A stretch of 64,000 bases of DNA from an uncultured Oscillospiraceae bacterium (GCA_910579775.1 CAJTUE010000001.1:319918-383917); one strand, 5' to 3'. Counted from the first letter of the stretch, positions 55,635-63,312 are shown. A program made the numbers and translations. Notes: a model not told the origin generated them from the sequence alone.

Positions 55635-57293
55635 ATGTACCAGGCCCTTTATCGCAAGTATCGCCCCAAAACCTTTGAAGAGGTGGTGGGCCAGGATCAC
55701 ATTACCCAGACCCTCCGCCGTCAGGTGGCGGACGGGACCTTGTCCCATGCCTACCTCTTTACCGGCACCCGGGGCACCGGCAAGACCTCCTGCGCCAAGA
55801 TCTTGGCCAAGGCGGTAAACTGCCGCCATCCTCACGACGGCGACCCCTGCAATAAGTGCGACGCCTGTGTGGGTCTGGACAACGGCGCTATTTTAGACGT
55901 GGTAGAGCTGGACGCGGCCTCCAACAACGGCGTGGACTACATCCGCGCCCTGCGGGAGGAAGCGGTTTACACCCCTGGTAGCGTGAAAAAGCGGGTCTAC
56001 ATCATCGACGAGGTACATATGCTCTCCGCCTCTTCCTTCAACGCCCTTCTCAAAATCATGGAAGAGCCGCCGGAGCATTTGATGTTTATTTTGGCCACCA
56101 CCGAGCTTCACAAGGTCCCGGCCACCATTAAGTCCCGGTGCCAGCAGTTTGCTTTCAAGCGCATTCTGTCCGGCGACATCGAGGGGCGGCTCACCTGGGT
56201 GGCGCAACAGGAGAAAATCGACCTGACCCCGGGGGCCGCGGCCCTGCTGGCCCGGTTGGCGGAGGGCGGGATGCGGGACGCGCTGTCCCTTTTGGACCAG
56301 TGCCGTGCCAACGCCGGGCCGGTGGATGAGGAGGCGGTGATCCGCGCTCTGGGCATGATGGGCAACGTGGAGACCGCCAAGCTGCTAAGCGCCCTGGCCG
56401 CAGGGGATACCGCGGCCGCTCTGGCCACTCTGGACCGGCTGTACCGGGCGGGGAAGGATATCAAGACCCTGTTGGGTGAGATGTCGGCCCTGTGCCGGGA
56501 TCTACTCATCCGCAAGACTGCACCCCAGGCGGGGGCGTCTCTGCTCACCGGGGGCTATGACGATGTGACGCTCCGGGGCCTTTCCGAACAGCTCACTGCT
56601 CCCCGTCTGATCCAGATGCTTACCATTCTTCAGGGGACGGCGGCGGATCTGGGGAGAAGCGCCAATCCCCGCACGGATGCAGAACTGTGCTTGATCCGTT
56701 TGGGCGATGAGAGCCTGGACGGCAGTGAGCTTGGCCTCTCCGCCCGGGTGGCCCGGCTGGAGACCATGATGTCCTACCCGGCCCCCGTTCCCGCTCCAAA
56801 GCCTGCTCCCGTGGCCGCCGCCTCGGAAGCGCCGGTCCCGGCTAAGGGGACAGTTCCCCCACCCGCGCGGGTAGAGGAAGTGGATGACGTGCCGCCCCCC
56901 TGGGAGACGGAGCCGCCGCCCCCGGCGGTGGAGCCGGAGGCGCCCGCTCCCGTGGCCCCGGCGCCCGCGCCGGTCCCGGTGTCGGCGGACGACAGCTTCT
57001 GGCCCGCCCTGCTTCCTGGGCTGAAGCCCATCCTCTCCCCGGCGGTGTGGCCCTTTGTGTCTAACCCTGCGATGACCGTGGGTGTGCTGTCTGGCGACAC
57101 GCTGACCCTGGAAGCCAAGGTGAGCGTGACCAAGGCCATGATCGACAAGCCGGAGGTGCTGGAGGCCATTGCCCGGGCGGCGTCGGCCCGGCTGGGGCGG
57201 GAGGTGGCGGTGAATGTTTCCGCCCCCGCGCCTAAGGCGGGAAGCATGGAGGACCTGTTTGCCATCGGCCAGAGCCTGAACGATGAGCAGTAA
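55635..57293 (+). CDS. dnaX: DNA polymerase III gamma/tau subunit DnaX
   Basis: Clamp-loader ATPase, 552 aa. MYQALYRKYRPKTFEEVVGQ start, Walker A GTRGTGKTSCAK, zinc cysteines CRHPHDGDPCNKCDAC, DEVHMLS and sensor SRCQQF. A Pro/Ala-rich linker precedes the tau domain. ATG 55635 follows TTAGGAGGTGAGG; the longer open frame overlaps the SRP RNA. Confidence 0.96.
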   Translation: MYQALYRKYRPKTFEEVVGQDHITQTLRRQVADGTLSHAYLFTGTRGTGKTSCAKILAKAVNCRHPHDGDPCNKCDACVGLDNGAILDVVELDAASNNGVDYIRALREEAVYTPGSVKKRVYIIDEVHMLSASSFNALLKIMEEPPEHLMFILATTELHKVPATIKSRCQQFAFKRILSGDIEGRLTWVAQQEKIDLTPGAAALLARLAEGGMRDALSLLDQCRANAGPVDEEAVIRALGMMGNVETAKLLSALAAGDTAAALATLDRLYRAGKDIKTLLGEMSALCRDLLIRKTAPQAGASLLTGGYDDVTLRGLSEQLTAPRLIQMLTILQGTAADLGRSANPRTDAELCLIRLGDESLDGSELGLSARVARLETMMSYPAPVPAPKPAPVAAASEAPVPAKGTVPPPARVEEVDDVPPPWETEPPPPAVEPEAPAPVAPAPAPVPVSADDSFWPALLPGLKPILSPAVWPFVSNPAMTVGVLSGDTLTLEAKVSVTKAMIDKPEVLEAIARAASARLGREVAVNVSAPAPKAGSMEDLFAIGQSLNDEQ

Positions 57294-57321
57294 GAAACGC
57301 TGAGAAAGGGGAACAACAGAT

Positions 57322-57669
57322 ATGGCCAAGGGATTTGGGAGCCGCGGGATGCCCGGTATGGGCGGCGGCATCAACATGAATATGATCAAAAAGGCCCAGA
57401 AAATGCAGGAAGACATGCAGAAGATGCAGGAGGAACTGGAAAACGCCACCTATACCGCCACGGCGGGGGGCGGCGTGGTCACCGCCACAGTGAGCGGCAA
57501 ACGGGAGGTCACCGCCCTGGAGATCGATCCCGAGGCGGTGGACCCTGAGGACGTGGAGATGCTCCAGGACATGGTCATCGCCGCCGTCAACGAGGCCCTT
57601 CGCAACGCGGAGACCGCCGCCGCCGAGGGGATGCAGCGCATCACCGGCGGGCTGAACCTGCCCTTCTGA
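57322..57669 (+). CDS. YbaB/EbfC nucleoid-associated protein
   Basis: A 115-aa DNA-binding dimer protein. A Met/Gln-rich helix (KKAQKMQEDMQKMQEEL) is followed by GGGVVTATVSGKREVTALEIDPE. dnaX-ybaB-recR is the usual order; recR is not here. Confidence 0.93.
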   Translation: MAKGFGSRGMPGMGGGINMNMIKKAQKMQEDMQKMQEELENATYTATAGGGVVTATVSGKREVTALEIDPEAVDPEDVEMLQDMVIAAVNEALRNAETAAAEGMQRITGGLNLPF

Positions 57670-57673
57670 GGCT

Positions 57674-57925
57674 GTGAGAGAGGTCAAGGTCAACCGGGTC
57701 TACCGCCACTTTAAGGGTGACCACTACCTGGTGATAGACGTGGCACGGCACTCGGAGACCGGAGAGGAATATGTGGTCTACCGCAAGCTCTATGGCGACG
57801 GCGGGCTGTGGGTGCGCCCCTTAGCCATGTTCCTGGAGCCGGTGGATAAAGAGAAATACCCCGACGCGAAGCAGGAATACCGCTTTGAGCTGCTGGACAT
57901 CCCCAGCGTGGCGGGGCATAAATAG
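57674..57925 (+). CDS. DUF1653 family protein
   Basis: An 83-aa protein starting at GTG 57674, four bases after the ybaB stop. YRHFKGDHYLVIDVARHSETGEEYVVYRKLYGDGGLWVRPLAMFLE is the DUF1653 pattern. Function unknown. Confidence 0.88.
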   Translation: MREVKVNRVYRHFKGDHYLVIDVARHSETGEEYVVYRKLYGDGGLWVRPLAMFLEPVDKEKYPDAKQEYRFELLDIPSVAGHK

Positions 57926-57928
57926 CGA

Positions 57929-57965
57929 AAGAAAAGAGACATGCAACAGCGTGCCTCTTTTCTTG
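57929..57965 (+). terminator. Terminator after the dnaX operon
   Basis: Imperfect stem AAGAAAAGAG / CTCTTTTCTT with T-rich end. Confidence 0.65.
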
Positions 57966-57966
57966 T

Positions 57967-57983
57967 TACGGCTGAAGGGATTC
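57967..57983 (-). repeat. Short tRNA-3'-end fragment (older attachment remnant)
   Basis: 17 bases identical to 58108-58124, the 3' end of the tRNA-Arg fragment, but continuing into unrelated sequence. Probably a scar of an earlier integration or deletion. Confidence 0.5.
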
Positions 57984-58068
57984 TACCCGCGGGCTAAAAA
58001 AGGCGTCCCCGGCGCCGTTTTTGCGCTCTGCGGAGCGCCGCCCTGTTCGAATCCACTCATCCGTAAAA

Positions 58069-58106
58069 CAAATCCCGGACACATCCTAAGATGTGTCCGG
58101 GATTTG
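58069..58106 (-). terminator. Terminator of the former tRNA-Arg gene
   Basis: Stem CAAATCCCGGACACATC / GATGTGTCCGGGATTTG, directly after the tRNA 3' end on the minus strand. Confidence 0.75.
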
Positions 58107-58150
58107 GTACGGCTGAAGGGATTCGAACCCCCGACCTACTGGTTCGTAGT
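58106..58150 (-). other. 3' half of tRNA-Arg(ACG): probable left attachment site
   Basis: On the minus strand CTACGAA (anticodon loop, ACG) - CCAGTAGGTC - GGGGG-TTCGAAT-CCCTT - CAGCCGTACCA: the 3' half of a tRNA from the anticodon loop on. The 5' half is absent; upstream sequence is unrelated. This is what remains when an element integrates into a tRNA 3' half. The regenerated full tRNA should lie beyond the right end of the element, outside the window. Confidence 0.75.
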
Positions 58151-58240
58151 TCTAATTTTCCCGTTTTTTATCGTTTTGCAACATGGCGCAAAGTATTGAA
58201 AACACTTGGTTTTACTCTCCCGCTCGTCTGGTAATGTCTG

Positions 58241-58280
58241 GTAGTGTAGTTGAACTTTTTGTAGTGGAGTTGAATTTTTG
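58241..58280 (+). repeat. Two tandem 20-base repeats beside the attachment site
   Basis: 58241-58260 (GTAGTGTAGTTGAACTTTTT) and 58261-58280 are 17/20 identical. Their position just inside the element fits integrase arm sites. Confidence 0.5.
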
Positions 58281-58451
58281 TTGAATTTCGAAAAGTCCCT
58301 TTGCGTATCTGAAGTAGCAAAAGGGCGTCTCCCGGATGGGAGACGCCGCCTTCATTTAGGCTGTCATTCAAAAAGAATGCAGCACCTATTTACATGTACA
58401 TTATAGCAAGTAGGCCTGGAGCTGTCAACAGGAAATTTTTACCACTTAATC

Positions 58452-58967
58452 TTATGTCCCTGCACCTGTCGCCGTAAACTTAACGGCATCTATATCAGCT
58501 TGTGTCAGAATCTTTCTTTCATCTGCAATTAAGGTCAAACTGTTATGAGGGGCGTGCGTTGTGTCGTATACCAACTCAATTTCTACACCCTCATTCTTGG
58601 CTATCTGTATAGCCGGGATAAAATCACTATCTCCTGTAACAAGAATCGCTTTCCCAATGCGTTGCTTAGCTGCAAGCAGAACCAAATCGCACCCTAGTAA
58701 AATATCAACTCGCTTTTGCTGGTAAATCGGCGACCCGTCCACTTTTCTCCCTCGGTATTCCAATTTTCCTAACTTAACTTCGTACCGATCCAGTTGTTCG
58801 AGAGAAGTCACAAATTTCTGCATGCCATTATATCTGGCAATTTCACCGCTCGAAGGTGTTTTGCTCTTGTAAGGCATACAATTATAGTAGTACGTTCTTA
58901 ATATTGAAATGCCATTGGCCAAATGTGAACTCAACTTTGAAAAACCGTTTCTTACAAGGTGAAACAT
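58452..58967 (-). pseudogene. NYN-domain protein, C-terminal part of a split gene
   Basis: 171 codons reading HLVRNGFSKLSSHLANGISILRT... then KRVDILLGCDLVLLA and ILVTGDSDFIPAIQIAKNEGVEIELVYD, the LabA/NYN nuclease-like core (acidic DILL and GDSDF). The first beta strand and catalytic Asp (IDG) are missing here; they lie at 62615-62716. ATG 58967 overlaps the integrase stop, so a truncated product might still be made. Confidence 0.8.
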
Positions 58968-60291
58968 CAATATCTCCACTGAATATCAACGGTCTGGTCA
59001 GTGACAGCTACCTTTTGAATAAGCTCGTCCACAACTACTCTCCGGTCATCATAGTCAAGCTCCTCCCAGCGGTCGAGGCGTTCAGCCAGCTCGATCATGT
59101 CATGTCTTGGTGTTGACATAGTAGCAGAAAGTTCAATTAACTGCTGTCGGTAGGTTTTGCTCTGAGCATCCAATTCACTGACACGTTTATTGATGTACTC
59201 CATCAAAACGCTATTAGCACTGGATACCTTGTCCATGAGACTGTTGATCTCGGCGGCAATCTGTTCCAGCTTGATATTCAGTTCGTGAACAAGCGGGTTC
59301 TGTTGCCGACCTACTGGCTGAGATGTGACATCGTATTCCTTGACGTGTTCCTTCATACGCTGTAACACATTCTCTTCAACAGCGTTGGCGAACAATCTAC
59401 CGGCTCCCACACAGCCGTGTGAACCTATCCTATGAACACAGCGTAGATACCGAACCCTACCCTTGTTGCCTCTGCGGACAACCAGGGCGTGCCCACAATT
59501 CCCACACTTGATTTTTCCTGCCAGCCAAGTGTTGTGTGCTTTTATGGGCTTGGAGATTGACTTGTTGTTGAGGCACTTTACCCTGGCCGCGATCCACACG
59601 TCGGACGGGACGATCCCCTCATGCGGAGCAAGAACCAAGTGCTGCCCATTCAGCACACGAGCTTTATTGCCGGCACTCTTGTCCTCGTAGAGGTAACAGC
59701 CGTTCGTCCCAATGAAGTCCTCTGGGCTGTTGTGGATTTCTGTTCCTTGGTTTTTGAAGAAGCGGTACAGCTCCAGATCGGCCTGTACATAGATAGGGTT
59801 CTTAATGGTGTCTCCCAGCTGAGTCCGTCCCCATGAGCCGTCTTTAGAGACGGGGTTCCTAATCCCATTAGCTTCCATATAGCGAACGATGTCACCATAG
59901 GAAGTCTGTGGTTGGGCATACATAGAGTAGATCAGCTTGATGATCTCTGCTGGCTCAGGGTCAACAACATAGCGGGAGGTTTTCTTGCCGTCGAGCATAT
60001 ACGGCTCCAGCTTAAACCCCATGGGAATTGGCCCACCCATGTAAAATCCCTTCCGGCTTCGGCTTAGGTAGGCGTCGGTCACACGCATCTGGATTGTCTC
60101 GCGTTCCAGCTGGGCGAACACAATGCAGATGTTAAGCATAGCCCGCCCCATTGGTGTAGAGGTATCGAATTTCTCATTGCAGGAGACAAACTCCACACCG
60201 AATTTCTGAAACTCCTCCATCATATTTGCGAAGTCCAAGATGGAGCGGCTGATTCTGTCCAGTTTGTAGACGATGACTCTGCTTATTGTGT
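58967..60291 (-). pseudogene. Large serine recombinase lacking its N-terminal catalytic part
   Basis: The frame reads VIVYKLDRISRSILDFANMM and continues through the resolvase core (STPMGRAMLNICIVFAQLERETI), a recombinase domain (GGPIPMGFKLEP...) and a zinc ribbon (CGNCGHALVVRRG...YLRCVHRIGSHGC). A coiled-coil C-terminus follows. The first 60-70 residues, including the catalytic Ser, are gone: homology stops near 60291. A protein could start at 60238 (423 aa) but should be inactive. Confidence 0.85.
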
Positions 60292-60295
60292 TCGT

Positions 60296-60487
60296 AAAGG
60301 GTATACCGGCTCCCTACCATGGCTGAGTGCTATGGTGGGGCTTCCTTGGACTGCTCATGGTGTCGTGTGTTCATTCTATCTCAATATGGCGAAGTCAGAT
60401 CATAGCGAGGGTGGTATCACTTTTGAGTCTGCCAAGGCAAGTAATTTTGAGATGGATACCGGCAGTGATGAAAGCCCGATGATTTGA
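60296..60487 (+). pseudogene. C-terminal fragment of a membrane protein
   Basis: 63 codons reading SLPWLSAMVGLPWTAHGVV, FYLNMAKSDHSEGGITFE and then a stop, without a start codon. It begins at the junction where the integrase is cut. It has one hydrophobic stretch. I do not recognise the family with confidence. Confidence 0.45.
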
Positions 60488-60501
60488 TAAGGAGAAAGAA
60501 C

Positions 60502-60795
60502 ATGATTCGACTTTTTATTTCCCAGCCCATGCGGGGGAGATCCGATGAAGAGATTGCCGCAGAGCGGGAGTATGCGAAACTCGCCGCCGAAAGGATTTTG
60601 AAAGAGGAAGTTGAGGTGATCGACAGCTTCTTTCAGGGCGGCGATATGAAGCCTTTGGAGTATCTGGGCGAAAGTCTGAAACTCTTGGCTGGTGCTGACT
60701 GGGTATGGTTTTGTGATGGATGGGATGAAGCTCGTGGGTGCAAGGTTGAGAATACCTGTGCCCGCGAGTATGGTATCGGCATCCTTCACGCATAA
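60502..60795 (+). CDS. DUF4406 family protein
   Basis: A 97-aa cytosolic protein, LFISQPMRGRSDEEIAAEREYA...GADWVWFCDGWDEARGCKVE...AREYGI, typical of DUF4406, which has a nucleoside 2-deoxyribosyltransferase-like fold and is common in phages. ATG 60502 after AAGGAG. Confidence 0.85.
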   Translation: MIRLFISQPMRGRSDEEIAAEREYAKLAAERILKEEVEVIDSFFQGGDMKPLEYLGESLKLLAGADWVWFCDGWDEARGCKVENTCAREYGIGILHA

Positions 60796-60830
60796 AGCAC
60801 ATCAATCGAGAAAAAGGAGGAGGGATAGAC

Positions 60831-61076
60831 ATGGAGTTTTTGCGTAAACTGAGCAGCCGCAAACTATGGGCTGCGGTGGCTGGAGTGGTTACTGGCCTTG
60901 CTATGGTATTCGGCCTGGACGAGGGTATCATCACCAGCGTTTCCGGTGCTGTGGTCGCCTTGACCTCTGTTGTGACCTACATCGTCACTGAGGGGCGGAT
61001 TGACAAGGAGGCTGTGGGCAATGCGGCGGAGAAGGTACAGGATGCAATCGACGAGGTGACTGGCAATGACGCTTAA
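60831..61076 (+). CDS. Small holin-like membrane protein
   Basis: An 81-aa protein with two hydrophobic helices (LWAAVAGVVTGLAMVFGL; ITSVSGAVVALTSVVTYIV) and a charged tail, the form of a phage holin. AAAAGGAGGAGGG precedes it. The next gene overlaps its 3' end by 11 bases. Confidence 0.75.
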   Translation: MEFLRKLSSRKLWAAVAGVVTGLAMVFGLDEGIITSVSGAVVALTSVVTYIVTEGRIDKEAVGNAAEKVQDAIDEVTGNDA

Positions 61077-61527
61077 AGAGATCTTCATGGGCGGCGGTGC
61101 CTTGGTCGCTATCTTGACACTGGTGCAGGTCAGCCCTATCAAAATTGACCCGTGGTCAGCCATCGGAAAGGTGCTTTGCGCAATCGGACGGGCGATTGGA
61201 AAGGCACTCAATGGTGCAGTGATTGAGAAGCTGGACAAGATGGAGGCAGCACAGGTGGAGACACGGATGCGGCTTGATGAGCACATTCGTGTTGACGATG
61301 AGCGCAATGCTGATTTGCACCGTGCGTACATTCTGCGCTTTAACATGGAACTGCGGAGAGGGATGCAGCACACGGACGAGGACTTCAACGAGATCCTTTA
61401 CAATATCAAATGTTATGAGCAGTATTGTAAGAATCATCCGGAGTATGAAAACAACAGGGCAGTACACGCTATCAGGCATATCGAAAACGTGTATGATGAT
61501 CGTATGGAAGAGAACGATCCTGAGTGA
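61066..61527 (+). CDS. Prophage-type membrane-anchored protein
   Basis: 153 aa: an N-terminal hydrophobic segment (GGGALVAILTLVQVSPIKIDPWSAIGK), then a coiled region (IEKLDKMEAAQVETRMRLDEHIRVDDERNADLHRA) and a helical end (YEQYCKNHPEYENNRAVHAIRHIENVY). Such proteins often follow holin-like genes in clostridial prophages. Function unknown. Confidence 0.75.
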   Translation: MTLKEIFMGGGALVAILTLVQVSPIKIDPWSAIGKVLCAIGRAIGKALNGAVIEKLDKMEAAQVETRMRLDEHIRVDDERNADLHRAYILRFNMELRRGMQHTDEDFNEILYNIKCYEQYCKNHPEYENNRAVHAIRHIENVYDDRMEENDPE

Positions 61528-61572
61528 GGCGTAACGCCGTCTGCCCATGCGCTACAGCATGGTATCAAAGTA

Positions 61573-61607
61573 GGGAGCTGGTCTTTATGGCCGGTTCCCT
61601 ATTTTTG
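61573..61607 (+). terminator. Terminator, left copy of the 29-base repeat
   Basis: Stem GGGAGCTGG / CCGGTTCCC, loop TCTTTATGG, T-run. Bases 61578-61606 are identical to 62492-62520. Confidence 0.8.
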
Positions 61608-61702
61608 TGATGATTTGAAGAAATTTTGTGTTGACGAAGCATGGCATTTCGGATATACTGCAAATAGGATGAGACAGGCGAATTTGCGGCTAAATTTCCC
61701 TG

Positions 61703-61731
61703 TTGACAAAACGGGGGATTAGGCATATAAT
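61703..61731 (+). promoter_or_regulatory. Promoter of the toxI antitoxin RNA
   Basis: TTGACA (61703-61708) and TATAAT (61726-61731), spacer 17, both full consensus; predicted start near 61738, 33 bases before the first repeat. Confidence 0.85.
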
Positions 61732-61770
61732 AAGAGTGAAGGTACTTGTATCTTCGTTTAGCAATAATCC

Positions 61771-61876
61771 CAGGTGTTCCACCGCCGTAAGTGTGGGGTT
61801 TTAATCCAAGGTTCCGTTACCGAGAATACGGGCTTTAATTCAAGGTGTTCCACTACCGTGAGTGTGGGCTTTAATA
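61771..61876 (+). ncRNA. ToxI-type antitoxin RNA: three tandem repeats
   Basis: Repeat units at 61771-61806 (36), 61807-61840 (34) and 61841-61876 (36). Each reads CAAGGTGTTCC - hairpin - GGGCTTTAAT with small changes. In each the hairpin stem is intact: CCAC/GTGG in units 1 and 3, CCGT/ACGG in unit 2. Between a strong promoter and a terminator, ahead of a ToxN-like gene, this is the layout of a type III antitoxin RNA, which the toxin cuts into single units that inhibit it. Confidence 0.85.
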
Positions 61877-61907
61877 GAAGGGGCGGTTTGTCCGCCCCTT
61901 CTTTTTT
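61877..61907 (+). terminator. Terminator between antitoxin RNA and toxin gene
   Basis: Stem GAAGGGGCGG / CCGCCCCTTC and six T. In type III systems this leaky terminator keeps antitoxin in excess over toxin. Confidence 0.9.
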
Positions 61908-61923
61908 AGAGAGAAAGGATACT

Positions 61924-62442
61924 ATGCTAAAGTTTTACGACATTGATCCGGCATACGCAAATTATCTTCGGCAGTTCGATCAGCGCATCCCCAATATAAG
62001 CTATGGGACAAATAACAAATTTGTTTGTGGGATTGTGCTGTCGGTTTCTGGATATAACTATTTTGCGCCTATTTCTTCCAATACCGCGAGGCAACAAACT
62101 AATATTTTGATAACAGATGATACGGGGAGAGTTCTATCATCAATCAAATTTTCTTTCATGTTTCCTGCACCCACTACCGTAATTACACCTAAAAATTTCA
62201 GAGCTATTCGTGCCGTAGATTCTGCGTATGCAGATTTGCTTGAAAAAGAGTATGAGTTTTGCAAGAAGAATGAACAAGCCATTCGAGATAAGGCTATGAA
62301 AGTCTATCGAATAGGGTGTAATCCTGGACACGTATTACATAGGAACTGTTGTGATTTCCACTTGCTTGAAGAAAAACAGGATGAATGGATAGCGGCGCAA
62401 AATGTTGTAGCGGGAAAAAATCAAGAGACACAAGCGGAATAA
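61924..62442 (+). CDS. Type III toxin, ToxN/AbiQ-family endoribonuclease
   Basis: A 172-aa protein with the ToxN/AbiQ pattern: LKFYDIDPAYANYLRQFDQRIPN, FVCGIVLSVSGYNYFAPISS, a middle strand (SSIKFSFMFPAP), LLEKEYEFCKKNEQAIRDKA and a FHLLEEKQDEW end, all in the order of known members. ToxN is an RNase inhibited by its repeat RNA and can abort phage infection. The ATG follows GAAAGGA; the open frame extending back through the repeats is not coding. Assigned from memory of the family. Confidence 0.87.
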   Translation: MLKFYDIDPAYANYLRQFDQRIPNISYGTNNKFVCGIVLSVSGYNYFAPISSNTARQQTNILITDDTGRVLSSIKFSFMFPAPTTVITPKNFRAIRAVDSAYADLLEKEYEFCKKNEQAIRDKAMKVYRIGCNPGHVLHRNCCDFHLLEEKQDEWIAAQNVVAGKNQETQAE

Positions 62443-62485
62443 ACAAATACAGATGAAGATCTGTTGGAATATGAGTTCTTATATC

Positions 62486-62521
62486 GGGGAACTGGTCTTT
62501 ATGGCCGGTTCCCTATTTTTT
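62486..62521 (+). terminator. Terminator, right copy of the 29-base repeat
   Basis: Stem GGGAACTGG / CCGGTTCCC with T-run, after the toxin gene. It shares 29 identical bases with 61578-61606. Confidence 0.8.
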
Positions 62522-62614
62522 GCATTTATGGCACTTTGAAAAGCGCACAAAAAAGTTATGTATTTTTCAAAATATCATGTCAAAAAGAGTGTTGGCGGCT
62601 CTTCCTGTTTTGTG

Positions 62615-62716
62615 TCATGTTGTAGGAAACGGCAAGTCAATTTTAGGCGCACCATAAGTCTCTTTTAGAACCTTTCCCAAATATGCACCGTCTATAAATA
62701 TAGCTACCTTATCCAC
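62615..62716 (-). pseudogene. NYN-domain gene, N-terminal part
   Basis: A frame from GTG 62716 reads VDKVAIFIDGAYLGKVLK then ETYGAPKIDLPF before leaving the family at the GTTTC core and stopping at 62615. IDG carries the first catalytic Asp of NYN domains. It completes the fragment at 58452-58967. AAGGAG lies 10 bases before the GTG. Confidence 0.8.
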
Positions 62717-62790
62717 GGCATACCATCTCCTTTTTCTGTAGTATATACTATAATACTCTGTTTGTCCACAAGAAATTGCCCAAGCAATAT

Positions 62791-62982
62791 CTACTCTTTG
62801 GCTTCATCTCTCTCCATCGTTTCGTCCACGGCCCGGTTGATGAAGCCGTTGACGCTTTCGCCCTGGGCGTCGGCGTGGGCCTTGATAAGCTCCTTCTTAC
62901 CCTTGGGCATCCTGATCCTTATTTCATCCAGCTTTTCAAGGTACTTAACAGACGCTTTCTTTTGCGCTTCGCTAACAGCCAT
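62791..62982 (-). CDS. Ribbon-helix-helix (Arc-like) protein
   Basis: A 63-aa protein: basic beta strand KLDEIRIRMPKGKKELIKAHADAQGESVNGFINRAVDETME, the Arc/CopG pattern. ATG 62982 follows AAGGAG. It lies 74 bases upstream of the interrupted NYN gene on the same strand and may regulate it or act as an antitoxin; this is inference. Confidence 0.8.
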   Translation of the reverse strand: MAVSEAQKKASVKYLEKLDEIRIRMPKGKKELIKAHADAQGESVNGFINRAVDETMERDEAKE

Positions 62983-63164
62983 AACTATCTCCTTCCTGGG
63001 TGTCTCCAAAATTGGAGACACCTCTTTCATTATGGCTTTATTATACAACGCCTGTCTATATGTGTCCATAGACAATTTAAACGAATATATGGGAACATAT
63101 TTAGTCATTCCGTCAATTGCAATCTATGGGAACATATAGTATAATTCGTATTGTCAGGAGGGAA

Positions 63165-63290
63165 CAACACCGGCGAAGGTGGACGGGTAAGACCAAGAGT
63201 ACCTCGTAAAAGCGGAACAGGATAAGGGAGATTGAGATGGCCTAGAGTGCCTAGATGCTTAAAGCCTACCGCTGCCGGTGAAATCCCTTA
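63165..63290 (+). ncRNA. Candidate structured leader RNA
   Basis: CACCGGC (63169-63175) can pair with GCCGGTG (63274-63280), and inside it AGCGG (about 63213) with CCGCT (about 63267). GCCTAGA is repeated near 63240-63256. It precedes a gene by 23 bases. Not a class I recognise; pairing found by eye. Confidence 0.35.
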
Positions 63291-63312
63291 ATAAAAGAAG
63301 GAGGTACACAGC

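Larger units (their letters stand above)
58961..62630. mobile_element. 3.67-kb inner integrative element inserted in the NYN gene
   Basis: Bounded by a 5-base direct repeat, GAAAC on the plus strand (58961-58965 and 62626-62630; GTTTC on the coding strand). The integrase gene ends two bases from the left copy. Joining the flanks through one copy restores the NYN frame (IDLPF joined to HLVRNGF). It contains a decayed serine integrase, a truncated membrane gene, DUF4406, holin-like genes and a type III toxin-antitoxin locus. Confidence 0.75.

Noticed and set aside
57967..58060. A second complete tRNA after the DUF1653 gene
   Set aside because: Only 17 bases match the tRNA end; no acceptor, D or anticodon arms can be built.
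61771..61876. Repeats as a CRISPR array
   Set aside because: The units abut directly with no spacers, there are only three, and no cas gene is present. A promoter, terminator and ToxN-like gene explain them better.
61774..61923. N-terminal extension of the toxin gene through the repeats
   Set aside because: It crosses the terminator hairpin and repeats. The ribosome site before 61924 gives the family-like start.
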